This document shows, piece by piece, positions 10,636 to 22,029 of a stretch of 64,000 bases of DNA. The stretch's first letter is position 1; each line of letters begins with the position of its first letter. The translations under genes and the position numbers were made by a program. The notes beneath the pieces are model-generated. The model searched no databases. It was not told the origin of the DNA and saw only the letters and a list, made by a program, of their open reading frames with translations. The stretch is from Zymoseptoria tritici IPO323 (lineage: Eukaryota > Ascomycota > Dothideomycetes > Mycosphaerellales > Mycosphaerellaceae), in contig NC_018205.1 in assembly GCF_000219625.1 (NCBI RefSeq), positions 496,001-560,000 of the forward strand, written 5' to 3'.

Positions 10636-11882
10636 TCAGTCGAATGCAAAGCTATTAGTACGGAAGAAGTCCCTTATGCGGTTACGCGGCTGTAACTTAG
10701 CGCCCTTCGGAGGGGTCTAAAACTCTACGAGGTTATTGCTAGCAGCAAGGTAACGAGCGGTAGCATCGCGGAGGTACAGATATGCTTCTATATAGATCTT
10801 ATCCTCGTTAGCGTCCAGCTCGCGACTATCTAGCGTTTCCGGATAGCTACTAGCTACTAGCATCTCGGAAGCCTATAGTAGAGTCGGCGGAGGAAGGTAT
10901 ATAATAAGATCTGTAAATAGTTAGCGCTTGCTACTACTCGTAAAACGCTCGTAACGCTAGTAGGGCGAGAAGCTGGCCTGCAAGCTTATAATCCCTACAC
11001 CGCTCCTTAACCCTAGTCGTCTCGCAACCGCTTGCAGCCGCTCGCAGCCGCTCGTACGTAGGGGATACTAACCGAATTGAGTATGCTAATCCGCCATCTG
11101 CTAGATACGCGGATGCTCTGTGTTAAGGTAGATTCTACGATCCTCTACGCTATTAGGAGGGTACTTATAGTTCTTAGTAGGGATTCCCTTTAAGTGCCCT
11201 TCGACTTCAGCCTGCTTCCGAATAGCGTAGTCGTTATAGCTATTAATAAACAGCTCGACTGTAAACCGGAGGATTGGAATATAGATAGCAAGGAACGCTA
11301 TACGGTTAGCCCTGTTATCCTCGCTATAGAAGCCTCTATCGCGAAGCCGGTAGAAGAGATTACACTATCGATTCTATGCTGCGGTTGCACTAAGACCCTA
11401 GAAGCGCTCGATTGTTTAATTGCCCTTGCTCGTTATATACCAGAAGCTATTACGGAACTTAATGCTCTAACCCTCCTAAAGTTTACAGCAGAAGAGGTGT
11501 ATATCAGCTATTATAGGAGTCTCCACGCCGTAATCCGCCTACATAATCTGTATATAAATGGAGTTAGCAGAGCTAGCTGCAGAGCTGCGAGCATAGCACA
11601 ACCGGTTGCGAGCCTACCTTTAGTGTAAAGCTAAGTTCTCGGACTATATCCAAATACTGCTTAGAGACCGAGAAGACTGTCTTAGCTATAGTGCCTACGT
11701 AGATCCAAATAATCTTCCGTGTATATACATCGATATAGGCGTAGAAGCAGATGCTAAAGATCTCGAACTTGTAGTAGGCATCTACCGACCATATATAATT
11801 AGGGCCCTTAGCCTTTGGACGACCGCGCTTAACATCCTCCTTACTACCCTTCCGGCGGCGTGCATTATAACCTGCAGGATTA
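10636..11882 (-). pseudogene. E copy 1 integrase-like transposase, C-terminal part only
   Basis: Contains the DDE-type core (WSVDAYYKFEIFSICFYAY, then IDVYTRK) and the C-terminal half. The N-terminal DNA-binding region is missing because the copy is cut at 11882. The plus-strand open frame at 11194-11628 is only the antisense of this gene. Confidence 0.65.
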
Positions 11883-11905
11883 GGGTTTAACCCTAACCCT
11901 AACCC
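11883..11905. repeat. Interstitial telomere-like tract at a rearrangement joint
   Basis: On the minus strand it reads GGGTTAGGGTTAGGGTTA followed directly by AACCC(TAA): three G-rich repeats facing a C-rich one, head to head. It lies exactly between E copy 1 (homology ends at 11882) and Copia-1 ORF3 (homology starts at 11906). The matching positions in intact E copies and in the right-arm Copia-1 lack it. Confidence 0.85.
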
Positions 11906-13308
11906 TTGGAGCATTCTGGCCATTTCGCGGCAGTCCTTTAATTGCTCGGTAGCTGTAAAGTAGTCGCGGTAGATTCTTTTAATTGCTTCTTTGCTAAGAA
12001 TACTGAAATCTATAGACGGCCGAACAGACTGCACCTTTACGCGGTGGCCGTCGTAAGTACCTTCCTCGGAAGGGAAACTAAGACAGTCTAGAAGAAACCT
12101 CCTCGAAAACCTCTTAAAATCCGCCTAAAATCTATCCTTCTCGAAATCCGCCTCGAAATACAAGCTACAACAGAATAACGGCACGATCCGAACGAACAGC
12201 CCTCTACGCTACGAACGAGAACGAGAAGAAGAAAGAAGCAGTCTACTCTGCCCTATACGCGCACCTCCTCGAAATCCGAATCGAAATCGTATGTCCCTTC
12301 TCTAGAGACTTCGTCGCCTTTGAAGGAAGTATATATATACTTTAAAGAGCTAGAACTCGGTAGAATCTATAACTCTACAATTAACCTACGTAGCTATATA
12401 CGCTAGAAGGCGGCATATAGTTCTACAAAGGCATACTAAGGACAAGAGAAGGCAGCGAGTTAGACAGCTGCTTCTTGCGCTATATCTCTTTCGAATTCGT
12501 AGCGTATGTACGAAGCGGAAGGATCCGCTGAAAATTCTGCAAAAGCTTAGCGCGAAAATTCTGCAGCCTTGGGCTACAGACAAAAGCAGAAGGATCCGCT
12601 AAAAATTCTACAAAAGCTTAGCGCGAAAATTCTGTAGCCTTAGGCTATAGACAACGACACTCGTTTGATTTCCTTTGTCTTGCGCTGTTTTGAAGTCCTT
12701 CGGCAGATTCTGCTTGTAGGTCCTGCCTTAGGCACGGGGTCTCCCCTAAGGTTAAAGAATACCGAAAAATCTAATTATAACTAGATCTACTGCTTTGCCT
12801 TTATAGCAAAGCCGTCCTACATAGTCTTAGACTCCGAAAGGACGTAAATAGAACAAACAAACAAACAAACAACAACAAACAAACTAAAATCCACACTAGT
12901 GAGGTTTTCGGGTAGCAGTAGGCGCCTTTGTTTAATCCTTTGGCGAAGGACTCGACTAGGAGCGGTTGCTAGGAAATTAGCTGTATTAGATAGAGGAAGC
13001 GACTAGTCTAAGTCGATTCTTCGCAAGGTAGGGCGGCCGAATTCGTTTTCTATAAGCTTAAATCTAGACTCGGTTCTATAGTTGTGGTTTTAGTGGAAAG
13101 GGAAATCTTCTATAGTTGTTGTCGTTAGCGTTAGTATCGCTGGATGTTCGAGAAAGGAAGCAAGTTTAGTTCTGAAGTCAGAAAATCCTTATACTCTAGC
13201 GCTGAGGTTAGCGCCGAGGATCACATAACTCGGAGTTTTGTATAAGGATTTGGGGTCGACGGCGATATCTCGATAAACGACTGGTTAATCCGTCCTTAAA
13301 CTTCGCAT
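11906..13308 (-). pseudogene. Copia-1 ORF3, left copy, truncated and split by S1
   Basis: Same gene as at 50586-52681. It starts near 13308, is interrupted by S1 (12015-12882 with its duplication), and is cut at 11906 by the telomere-like joint. An accidental 153-residue open frame (11573-12034) runs from S1 through ORF3 and the telomeric repeats into the integrase. Confidence 0.6.
12015..12882 (+). mobile_element. Retroposon S1, (CAAA)n tail
   Basis: Starts gacggccgaacagactgcac and ends in a CAAA-repeat tail. It is flanked by 13-bp duplications, actgaaatctata (12002-12014) and actaaaatccaca (12883-12895), which differ only by RIP-type changes. It has no LTR or TIR. A 70-75 bp internal module (ending near ...attctgcagcc) is present twice. 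It occupies the same site as S5 in the other arm, so it predates the duplication. Confidence 0.85.
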
Positions 13309-13416
13309 GCTTGTCCTAAAGGGTGTTAGCTCGGAGCTCGTTGTCGAAGAAAATCAATAGCGACATTGTCGACGTCGCTGTCGTAGCCTTGGCGAAACTC
13401 CCCTTAGTCCGCTGAC

Positions 13417-16400
13417 TTATTTCATGTCTTCCAGCCATTTTGGCGTTACAGCGGTAGCAGGGAGCGTCAAACTAACGGCTTTTCGGAAAGCGTAGAACTA
13501 GCGATTCGGAAGTAGCTTAGTAAGACTATTAGCGATCATTCTGTCGGTTTCAACCTAGTGTAGTTTAATGTCTCCTTCCTAAACTCGCTCGCGAATGAAA
13601 TGCACATCGACACTAAAGTGCTTAGATCGCGAGTGGAACGCTGGGTTCTTCGCGAGAGCTATAGCGCCTTAGTTGTCGTAGTGTATAATAGTTGCCTATA
13701 GACCTTTCTCGGAGTCGGGGAGTATTTGATCGAGAAGAGACTTTAGCCAGATAGCTTCCTTAGCGGCTTGCGTTTCGCCTATGTATTCCGCTTTAACCGT
13801 TGACAGCGCTACTCTCGTCTGTCGCTTTAACGACTAACTAATAGCTCCGCTACCTAGGCTAAATACCTAGCCGGACGTAGAGCGGCGTATCTCGATATCG
13901 CTAGCCTAGTCGGCGTCTGTGTAGCCGCTAAGTAGTTGTAGATCTCTATAGTACACTAGTTCAAATTGAATAGTGTAACGTAGGTAAGCTATAATTCTTT
14001 CGACTAGTTTCTAGTGTTCTTTGGTAGGATTGGCGCAGAACCGACTAACTACAGACACAGAGTATGCAATGTCTGGTCGAGTGCCGAGCATAGCGTACAT
14101 TAGTAAGCCCACAGCTGACTAATATTTGGTTCGAAGTTCATTAGGGGCAATGTAGCCTTCCTCCGCAGGTTGGATCTTTGCGGAAGAGTCTATTAGAGTC
14201 GTTCTAACCTTTTGTTCCTACATGTTATGTTGTCGGAGGAACTTCTCGATATAGGCCTGTTAGCTAAGGAATATCTTTCGGTTAACGCGGTCTCTACGCA
14301 CTGTTATACCGAGATAGTAGGCGCACGGCCTAAGATCGGACATTTCGAATCTCTTCGCTAGTTAGCTTTTGATTTCGCTAACTTCCTTCTTCCGTAGTCC
14401 GACGATAAGCAGATCGTCTACATACACGGCGATGAACGTATTCCCTCGGATAAAGACACTAGCATCTGCGTCTAGCGGCTTAAATCCGATTTCCGCGAGA
14501 TAAGAGGTTAGAGTCTTATACCAGGTACGAGGTAACTACTTCAATCTATAGAGCGATTTCTTAAGAAGACAGACATCGTCCCCTTCCTCGAATTCGTGGG
14601 GCTGTTTAACGTATACGGTTTCCTTAATAAGGCCGTAAAGAAAGGCGGTCTTAACGTCTATTTGTTCGATCTCGTAGTCTAGTGCTACGGCGATTGCGAA
14701 GATGGCCTTGTAGCTTATTAGTTTAACGACGGACGCGAAGGTCTCGGTATAGTCCGAGCCCTCTTCCTGTTGGTATCCCTTAACTACCTATCGCGCCTTG
14801 TATTTAAGGATCTTACCGTTTGGCCCTCGTTTAAGCTTAAACACCCACCTACCTAGCAGGATATTCGCCTTTGAAGAGATCTGTAAGCGCTTCTTAAGTT
14901 GCTATGTTTTGTTCTTCCGAAGTAACTTTACTTCCTTACTTATCGCGTCCTTCTACTCGGTCCAGACGGTAGTCCTTTTAGCGTCTTGTACCGTGCGTAG
15001 CTCGTATAGTTCGAAAGCTGCTGCGGCAGTCGCGAGGAAGGCATATATTATTGTTTGCTATAACACTAGGTAATAGTCGAGCGTCTTAGTAAGTAGATTC
15101 GTATGCGCGTAGAGGAGTACGTAATCGCTTTCGGGGAAGAGGGAGTTCTTCTTGCGAACTTGTTTAAGTCCGTCCGGTACAGTGTCCTGTATAATCTCTG
15201 CGGGAGGCGGAGGTGTTAGTTCTCGCGGAGGCGTTAGCTCTCGCGGAGGCGTTGCCGGCGTTAGTTCTCGAGACAGGGTGTGTAACGATAGCGTTAGCGG
15301 CGTTAGCGACTCGGGTAGAGTAGTTAGTTCCGAGTCGGTGCTTTTAGTGTCTGTCGATTCGTCATCTGCTTTCTCGCCCCCTAGAGCGGTAGATAATAAA
15401 ATAGGCCCCGAACTTTAAACCGGACCAAAGAGTCTAACAGAGCGTTGCTTTCGCACACGCTTTAATAGCGGAGCTTTATCTTCGGAGTCCGAGCCTAATT
15501 CGACCTTAATGTGTTTCCAATGCTCCTTAAAGATTACATTATAGACCTATCTTAGTTCCTTCTAGCCTAGGCAGATAACCAGATATTAATAGTTCCCTTT
15601 AAAACTAAGGAGTTGTCCTTCCTCTGCCCTGTCTGTATAGCCCGCGCGGTTCTTAGGTTCTTTTACTAAACAATAGGCCTTTAAACTAATCTTGCGAATG
15701 TTGGACAAATCCGGCCTTTCTCCGTAGAACGCTTCGTGTCCTGTAATTGCGTGTCTTGAGTTTAGTAATCTGTTGCGTAGGTATGCTATTGCCGACACTA
15801 CCGTAGGCTACTATTTTAAAGAGAGATTACCAGCGATCAGCGTTAGTTCGAGCTTTTTAAGGATTACTCGATTAACAACTTTAGCGACGCCGTTTAATTA
15901 ACTTTGTTCGGTAGATATAAATTCGAGTTTAATTCCTTGATCGAAGCAGAAGTCTTTAAAGGCGTTGTTAATAAATTCGCTCCCTTGGTCGAGTCGTATT
16001 CGTCTGCACTTGTAGACGGGCGTTTGATGTCGTTTCAAATACTATTGTAGGCATAGAAGGACATCGAGAATATGCCTGTACAGGAAGCAATCCGTGTTCG
16101 TTGTGTAGTTATCGACTAACGTAAGCCAAAAACTGGATTTATCGTAGCCTACTGTATCCTTTGGGCTATATTTGGAGTCTATATAAAGGAGTTCGAGCTT
16201 CGAGGTCGCAGGTTTAATATAACCATAGTGTGGTTTAGCGCGAAAACGACTGTGTACGCAGCTTTCGCAGATGCATTAACCCGACGGATTTGATGCTTCC
16301 ATTCCGGTAACTATGTCCTTAAGACGGTGAACGCTTTGTTAGCCGAGATGTCCTATCCTCTCGTGCTAGAGCTATGCCTATTGTCCGTCGACTTTATACG

Positions 16401-17784
16401 CAGCTATACAGAAGTCTATCTTAACCTCCGTCGGCATTGTATCGAGAAGGAGCAAGCCGTCTTAAAAGCGCGTAACGAAACTGCGGCTGCCCTTAACGAG
16501 AGTAAGGCCAGTTGGCGAGGCAGTAATTTCGTCGAAGGAAGGCCACATTTGTTCGAGAGACAGAAGATTAACTCTAGCTTGCGCCGAGTACTTAACATTA
16601 GTAATGTTTAGCTAGTAGAGTTTGTTGTTAATCTTCGCGGGTATTCGGATAGTTCTAATGTAAGTAGGAGCGATAGCGTTACTACTAATTCCTCAGGAGC
16701 TATGCCCTTCAATTAGGGTTATCGAGGTAAAGACGTCTCTCCTTCCGACGAGGTGTAATGTACAACCGGAGTCGACGATCTAGGTATCGAAGAGATTAGA
16801 GCCCTTATACAAGGCGAAGGATTCGCCGCTAGCGTTCGATGCACTAAAGGCGCAGTCGTTAGTTAGAACGACTAGGCCCTTAGTCTTCTTTAGAGCGGAC
16901 TCGCAGACGAGAGTCGTCTCCTCGTTGTCGTCGACCTTGCACTTTCTATCCCTTCGTTCGGCTTCCTTCTTCTTCTACTATTCTGGCGCTTTGCTCGGGT
17001 TGAGCATAAAGCATTCTCCCTTGTAACGACGATCGTAGTGCTTGCACTAATCTCGGGGGATGCCGCGGCCTTTTGGCTTGCGGTTGTATCTACTGTAAAG
17101 ACCGAGTTCGTTAGTGCTTAACGCGTTACGTCGCGTCTCGAAGTCCTTAGCGCTAGAGATAACTTCTCCTAAGGTAACGGCGGTTTTCTCGACTGTGTTG
17201 TTAACCGTCTTTAGGATAAGCTAACGGGTTTAGTTAAAGGAGGTGACGAATAGCTCGAAGGATTCTAGCAATCCGGCAATAAACTTTTGGACAGCGTAAG
17301 GCTCTAGGATCTTAAGTCCTAGATCGATCTCTGCGAAACGATTCTAGAGACGACGAACTTTAGAACCGTAGAGGCTAATGCCGCCCTTAGAATTGTCTAT
17401 AGTAATTAAGTTCTAGAGATTGGATATTCTCGCGAATTCTCTAGCGCCTCCTTTAGCGAAGTTCTCGGAAAGAGTGCTTAGCGCGTTAAAGGGATTAGCG
17501 TGCCCAAGGATAAGTTGTTTGGCATTGTAACCGTATCTGTCTCTAATAATTCTAAGGGCTCGCTTCTGTTTCTCCTTAAAATCGCGCTAGTATTTAGTCT
17601 AGTTAGCTCCCTCGTAGGGAAGATCGGTGTCCTGTTAAGGTTCGGCTGTCTTAATTACTAAGCTGTATCCGAGCGCGACGAGTTAGTTGCGAATTTTATC
17701 GTTCTACGTGCTCCAGTTATCCTTTTCTTCGAGAACAGGGACTAACAGGGTTAGTAGTTTCTTAGTAGCTTGCATAGTCGACAT
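13417..17784 (-). pseudogene. Copia-1 gag-pol, left copy
   Basis: Single-frame polyprotein gene decayed by TAG/TAA stops. It is the inverted partner of 45831-50477 without the solo LTR. Long surviving open pieces exist in the integrase part (15586-15798, minus). Several plus-strand open frames here are antisense shadows. Confidence 0.8.
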
Positions 17785-17849
17785 AGTTAAATAATCGAGA
17801 AAGAGGGTGCGAGTTCGGAAGCTCTGCGCAATATTTTCCTAGTTTCTCG

Positions 17850-18654
17850 TTATAGAATGTCGTATCCTACGTAGGGAGGAGCTAATTCGGCGCGAGAGAA
17901 ATAGAGGTGTTGTTCGTCGCTGTCTCTGTCCTTATCGACTCGGAGACAAAGAGGCGGTAGTATTAACAGCGCGAGGCTAAAGAAGTCTCGAAGAGCGGGA
18001 GAAGGAGGATCCGGTATGTCTAATACTACTGCTCTTAGGGAAGGAGATCCGTATTCTTTCCGAGGACGTTTGCGAGGGACAAAGTCCGATTCGTATCTAA
18101 AAGGGATTAGATCGATGTTAAGCTTGGGGAGCTTGCTAGTCTCGACTTCTTAACGTATCGTTTCGACGATGTATAGGAAAGAGAGCTTGTCGAGGTATCG
18201 GCCTGGCGAAGGCTTCTTAAGGTAAAATCGGCTCCTAAGTAGGTAGCGGTAATTGCGACAGTAAGGTTGTTTATTAACGTAAAGGGAATCGAAGAAGGAT
18301 GCGAGTTGTGCGTTATATCTCTTTCTCGATAATAGGAGAACGCCCTTTGTATTAGTCCTAACATCTATGTTAGCGTTCGATTCTGTCGTAGACAATAAGG
18401 AGGTTAGTGTGTTTAATTAAAGTAGCTAGCAATCTAGCGTAAAAGGTTTTTTCATGCTAGCTATTAAGTTTCCAGCCTTCGAATTTTCCAGCTATGTAGC
18501 GGGTAAACCCGTAACCGAGGTTAATAGCTAGTACATTAATCTTGGGGTTTTAAAAAGGTGTTATCTTAAAAGGTTGTATGTTCGCGTATCCGAGTACGCA
18601 GCAGAGTGCACAAAGAAGATAACAGGTATGGCGCAAAACCCGGGCTTATAACCT
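17850..18654 (-). other. Copia-1 leader with decayed upstream ORF, left copy
   Basis: Between the 5' LTR and gag. A frame containing SRKRYNAQLASFFDSLYVNK is open for about 180 codons apart from RIP stops. The right-arm copy at 44962-45830 shows the same. It is unusual in length for a Copia leader. Confidence 0.45.
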
Positions 18655-18774
18655 TTTGAAATTAAATAATTAATAAAGTGATTAATTAAAGAACTAACTA
18701 CTAACTCAGAGGAAGATATCCTAATATACACTATTTGGAGCTAGCTAGCTATTGCTAGCTACTGTATTTTAACA
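18654..18774 (-). repeat. Copia-1 5' LTR, left copy (121 bp)
   Basis: RIP-changed version of the LTR at 44841-44961. It is followed outward by gcttt, the complement of the aaagc target duplication. Confidence 0.8.
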
Positions 18775-19394
18775 GCTTTCCCTTTAGAATAGGTTCTTCT
18801 AATAAGAGGAAGGTGCTTCCTAGTCGCAAACCGGCGAGCTGCAAAGGAGATAGTATCGTAACTACAGTAATCGTGCCTACTCTACTTATATAGAGTAAAA
18901 ACAAAATCGATACACCCTTTACATATTTGCTCTATAACGTCGGACCTTTCGAGCGATTGTAGCATCGCGTATTCGAAGTGTCTATAAGACTAAAAAAAAA
19001 TCGTGAAATGACACTAGTTCGTTTATTAACGTCTACAGCCTTAGACTTTATGTAATGTAATTTTTTATTCCTTAAGTAGTAAGCTAAGCGACTATCGGGC
19101 TAAATTAGTATCTATACTCGATATAAGCGACAATTTATGCACACATCTAATTAGCACTAACGGCACCGAAGGATGAATTGCCGGCGCCTTTAATTGCATA
19201 TCTCGCTAGTGAATAGTGACATTCTATACCCGCCTTCGATTCTCTTAAATTTGTGCTTTCTACGATAATTGCACTCGTCTGTATTGCGCAGCTGGTCTTA
19301 CACCCGAGCGATGCGTAGTTAGCGCTTAGCGGAAGGGATATCGGGAGGGGCGGCGCGATTAACAACTTGTTCCGCGCGGCGGAGCAAGTTTTCT

Positions 19395-19870
19395 TCTATC
19401 TAAAAGGCGTACACGCATCGCCTGGGTTTTGCCTATCGCATATGTAACAAAATTCTGTACTATAGCGACAGCTATCGAGAATTAGTTGCGACGTAATCTT
19501 TTAAGGCGAGGGCACTTCCCTTACGTAGTTGCACCCTATCTCGATAGATACTATCGCATAGTACAAGAAGCATCGTCGCTAGCGGAGCTTATTAGGCAGG
19601 TCTAGTGTAGCTTGAAAGAGCTAAGTCTAAAGGACACTCGTCTTCGTAGAACGCCTGTTTGCACGTTACGCAGCTCTGCGTCCCGCAGTACCTGCAAGTA
19701 GCCTTTCCCGCGATAATAAATGCTAGAAGTATAAATCTCCCGCACTCTACCTTGCTGTAGTACGTCTTATCTTTTGCTATGCGCTTAATTTCGCATTCCT
19801 GTAACAGCTCTATCTGTAATGCCGGAGGTGGGCAACGAAGACAGCAGTCGGTCCCCGAGCATAGGCGCAT
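19395..19870 (-). pseudogene. RBR-type E3 ubiquitin ligase fragment (IBR + RING2), left copy
   Basis: The IBR-like part holds SKVECGRFI, CRYCGTQSCVTCKQ and ECPLDLA (Cys pairs spaced as in fungal IBR domains). Downstream, in a shifted frame, comes a RING2-like part; see the right copy. The open piece 19592-19870 carries the IBR. The neighbouring ORF at 19147-19365 overlaps the RING2 end in another frame and is probably not separate. Confidence 0.5.
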
Positions 19871-20689
19871 TAACGCTGCTAGACAATGTTAGCAAGGATC
19901 GAATTCCTGCATAACGTAATTAAGGAGGCTATAGGTGCGCCTGCTAGAGTACTATACCTAAATAGTACCTATATATGCACATATTATTACATTTAACAGT
20001 GTACGAGGGGTGTAGATGCTCGGAAAGTGGATCCTTTATTATCCACTTTTACAGCAATAGATAGCCTAGCATATTACCTTTAGTGTAATCTTAACCTAAT
20101 CCCGCGAGCCTATTTTGGCCGCCCGGTACATATAGAGCTCCGGATATTCCCTACATCTTAGCATTCTGCGGACTGATAACAGAACAAACCGTCGTCCCTT
20201 AGATAAGTACAAACATTTACACGCAGCGCAATAGGCCTAAGGATACTCGATAGAGCATTCTATACCCTCCCGGACACTGCTTATACTAAATCTGAAGCAG
20301 TCCGCTTGTCTAGATATAGATCTGTCGCTTAAGTTAGCAGCGTTGCCTACTATCCCTCGAGCAGCTGCTATAACGATTTACGCACATGTACTACTAAATA
20401 AAACGTGCATTAGATGTTAGGTCTAAAAGAAGAAGGTTTTCGTCCCGGAATCTTACTAGACTTTATATACTAACCTAAACAGTGTAGCAACAGTATGCCC
20501 TGTTCGCAATGTAAAAAATTCAAGTTACTACTATTTATATACTCTCCGGACCGAGTTACAACTATTCGGCCTTTCGAAAAATGCATGTCCGCTGCTATTT
20601 AGCTTTCTACTTACAAAGTAACAATTTTGTTTTAGGGAAAGACATAACTTATAAATGTCTGTTTACAGGAGTAATGCAGACTGCGTCGA

Positions 20690-21580
20690 CGCCTCGAACT
20701 GTCCGGTTACGACACTACGATAACGGTCCTTTTCTCGAAGTCGACTGTACCTAATTTAATCTAACGGACAAATACTAAATTAATGTACTAACGAAGAACT
20801 CGTCTGGCTGGCATATAGCTGAAACAAGTGCATACTGCCTAACAGATATATCAATTGATATGTCGGAATATACTAAAGAGTGTATTAAGTATGCCCTACG
20901 CGAAGCTTACGAGAGCTTATAGCTCGAGTCTGGCTTCTTCTAAATAACGAGTTATTATAGAGATGTAAGTGCCACCCGTATTAAAAGACATTATGGCGCT
21001 AACATAGTTAGGTCGCGGTCGTACAAGACTGTTTTTATCTGTACACGACACTACGCCTCCTTTGCCTTAGATAGCGTTTTACTAGCGAGGAAACTCTAGA
21101 GATAGCTGCTATCGAAGACGAATTATCCGCATAGTATAAGATTAAACCTGTGCCTCGTATGGTTTAGAATTAACTAAACTATCTTCTAGAGATTTAGATA
21201 ATTAAGTTGGATAAAAAGATCCTAACAACTATCTATAAGGCAATGCAAGACAGACAACGGCATACTTAGGTAGTAATAACCTTAACTACCTTTCTCCTAC
21301 TGCACATTAGAGAATTAGATGCTAGTAGGAACATATATTAGAAGCGATATAAAGATATCGTATGTAAAAATGACTTAATAAACGAGTAGTAGTTTACTAA
21401 CCTTTGCAGTATAGATTCTAGATACACCCTTCGAAACCGGCTGCTCTTATTAACGAAGCGGTCGCATCCTGCAATTCCTTGCTGTAGCATTACCACCTTT
21501 CCTTTAGGAAGAAGGCGCTTACCTTAGACTAGGATAAGCAAAGTTCTAAGGACATGCTTAAGAACAACGGATTTTTAATA
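20690..21580 (+). pseudogene. Fungal transcription-factor-like C-terminal region, left copy
   Basis: A decayed frame includes DRQRHT-VVITLTTFLLLHI, which resembles the middle homology region found downstream of the Zn cluster in many fungal regulators. A preceding open frame (MSEYTKECIKYALREA) lies in the same gene before a frameshift. I see no Zn cluster. The family call is tentative. Confidence 0.35.
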
Positions 21581-22029
21581 ACATTAATAAAAGCGATTTA
21601 GCTCTACGTATTATATCTCCGTAAGTAGGCAAGAGCTCTATTTAGCCTACACCTTCTAATTATTACTTAGGAGCTAAGGGCAAGCTCGGCCGGAAGGCGT
21701 CCGACTTGTACGTTAATAGAAACCTAGGTAGTGTTGCATTTACGTTTAGCTTAATGCTATTCGTTCACACGAACGAGTGTTAAGTGTCTAACGTCGAGTA
21801 AGGAGACTATTAGTATTCCGCGTACATAACAAACTCCTATATCGCTCGCTTTAAGGATTCGCAAAGCTTAGCAGCAGAACCCTATAACTCTACCTAGAAC
21901 TCGAGATTAGTATGTTCTAAGCCTAGGGCAAACTATTGTTTACCTACCTTCTCGTAATACCTATATATGCTTTTTAAATAGTTATCGAGGTCTATGTTTC
22001 TCGCTTAGTAAACTTCGTTAATCGTTTTA

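Larger units (their letters stand above)
7394..11882. mobile_element. E element copy 1, 3'-truncated DNA transposon
   Basis: Begins with a 44-bp terminal repeat (ggatggcggcccatagtgac at its tip) right after a TA in the zinc-finger gene. Like copies 2 and 3 it holds a convergent arrangement: ORF-C on the plus strand, then ORF-B and integrase on the minus strand. It ends inside what looks like the integrase intron at 11882, where a telomere-like tract joins it to Copia-1. It pairs with copy 3 in inverted orientation, paired coordinates summing to 44894 over more than 2 kb without indels. All reading frames are broken by TAG/TAA codons. Confidence 0.8.
11906..18774 (-). mobile_element. Copia-1, left-arm copy, 3'-truncated LTR retrotransposon
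   Basis: Inverted copy of the complete element at 44841-52868 (paired positions sum to 63615 from the gag start up to the solo-LTR site, and to 63894 beyond it). Runs from the 5' LTR (18654-18774) through leader, gag-pol and ORF3, where it stops after codons for MARMLQ. It contains retroposon S1. It lacks the 3' half of ORF3 and the 3' LTR. RIP is heavy. Confidence 0.85.

Noticed and set aside
11194..11628. Open frame of 144 codons (and its relatives at 29022-29459 and 33266-33700)
   Set aside because: They are antisense to the C-terminal part of the E integrase; the sense strand carries the conserved core and tail motifs. RIP leaves antisense frames open because TAG on one strand is CTA on the other.
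15152..15418. Gly/Ser/Val-repeat ORF (also 48197-48463, minus)
   Set aside because: It is antisense to the Copia-1 polyprotein region rich in Thr/Pro between integrase and reverse transcriptase.
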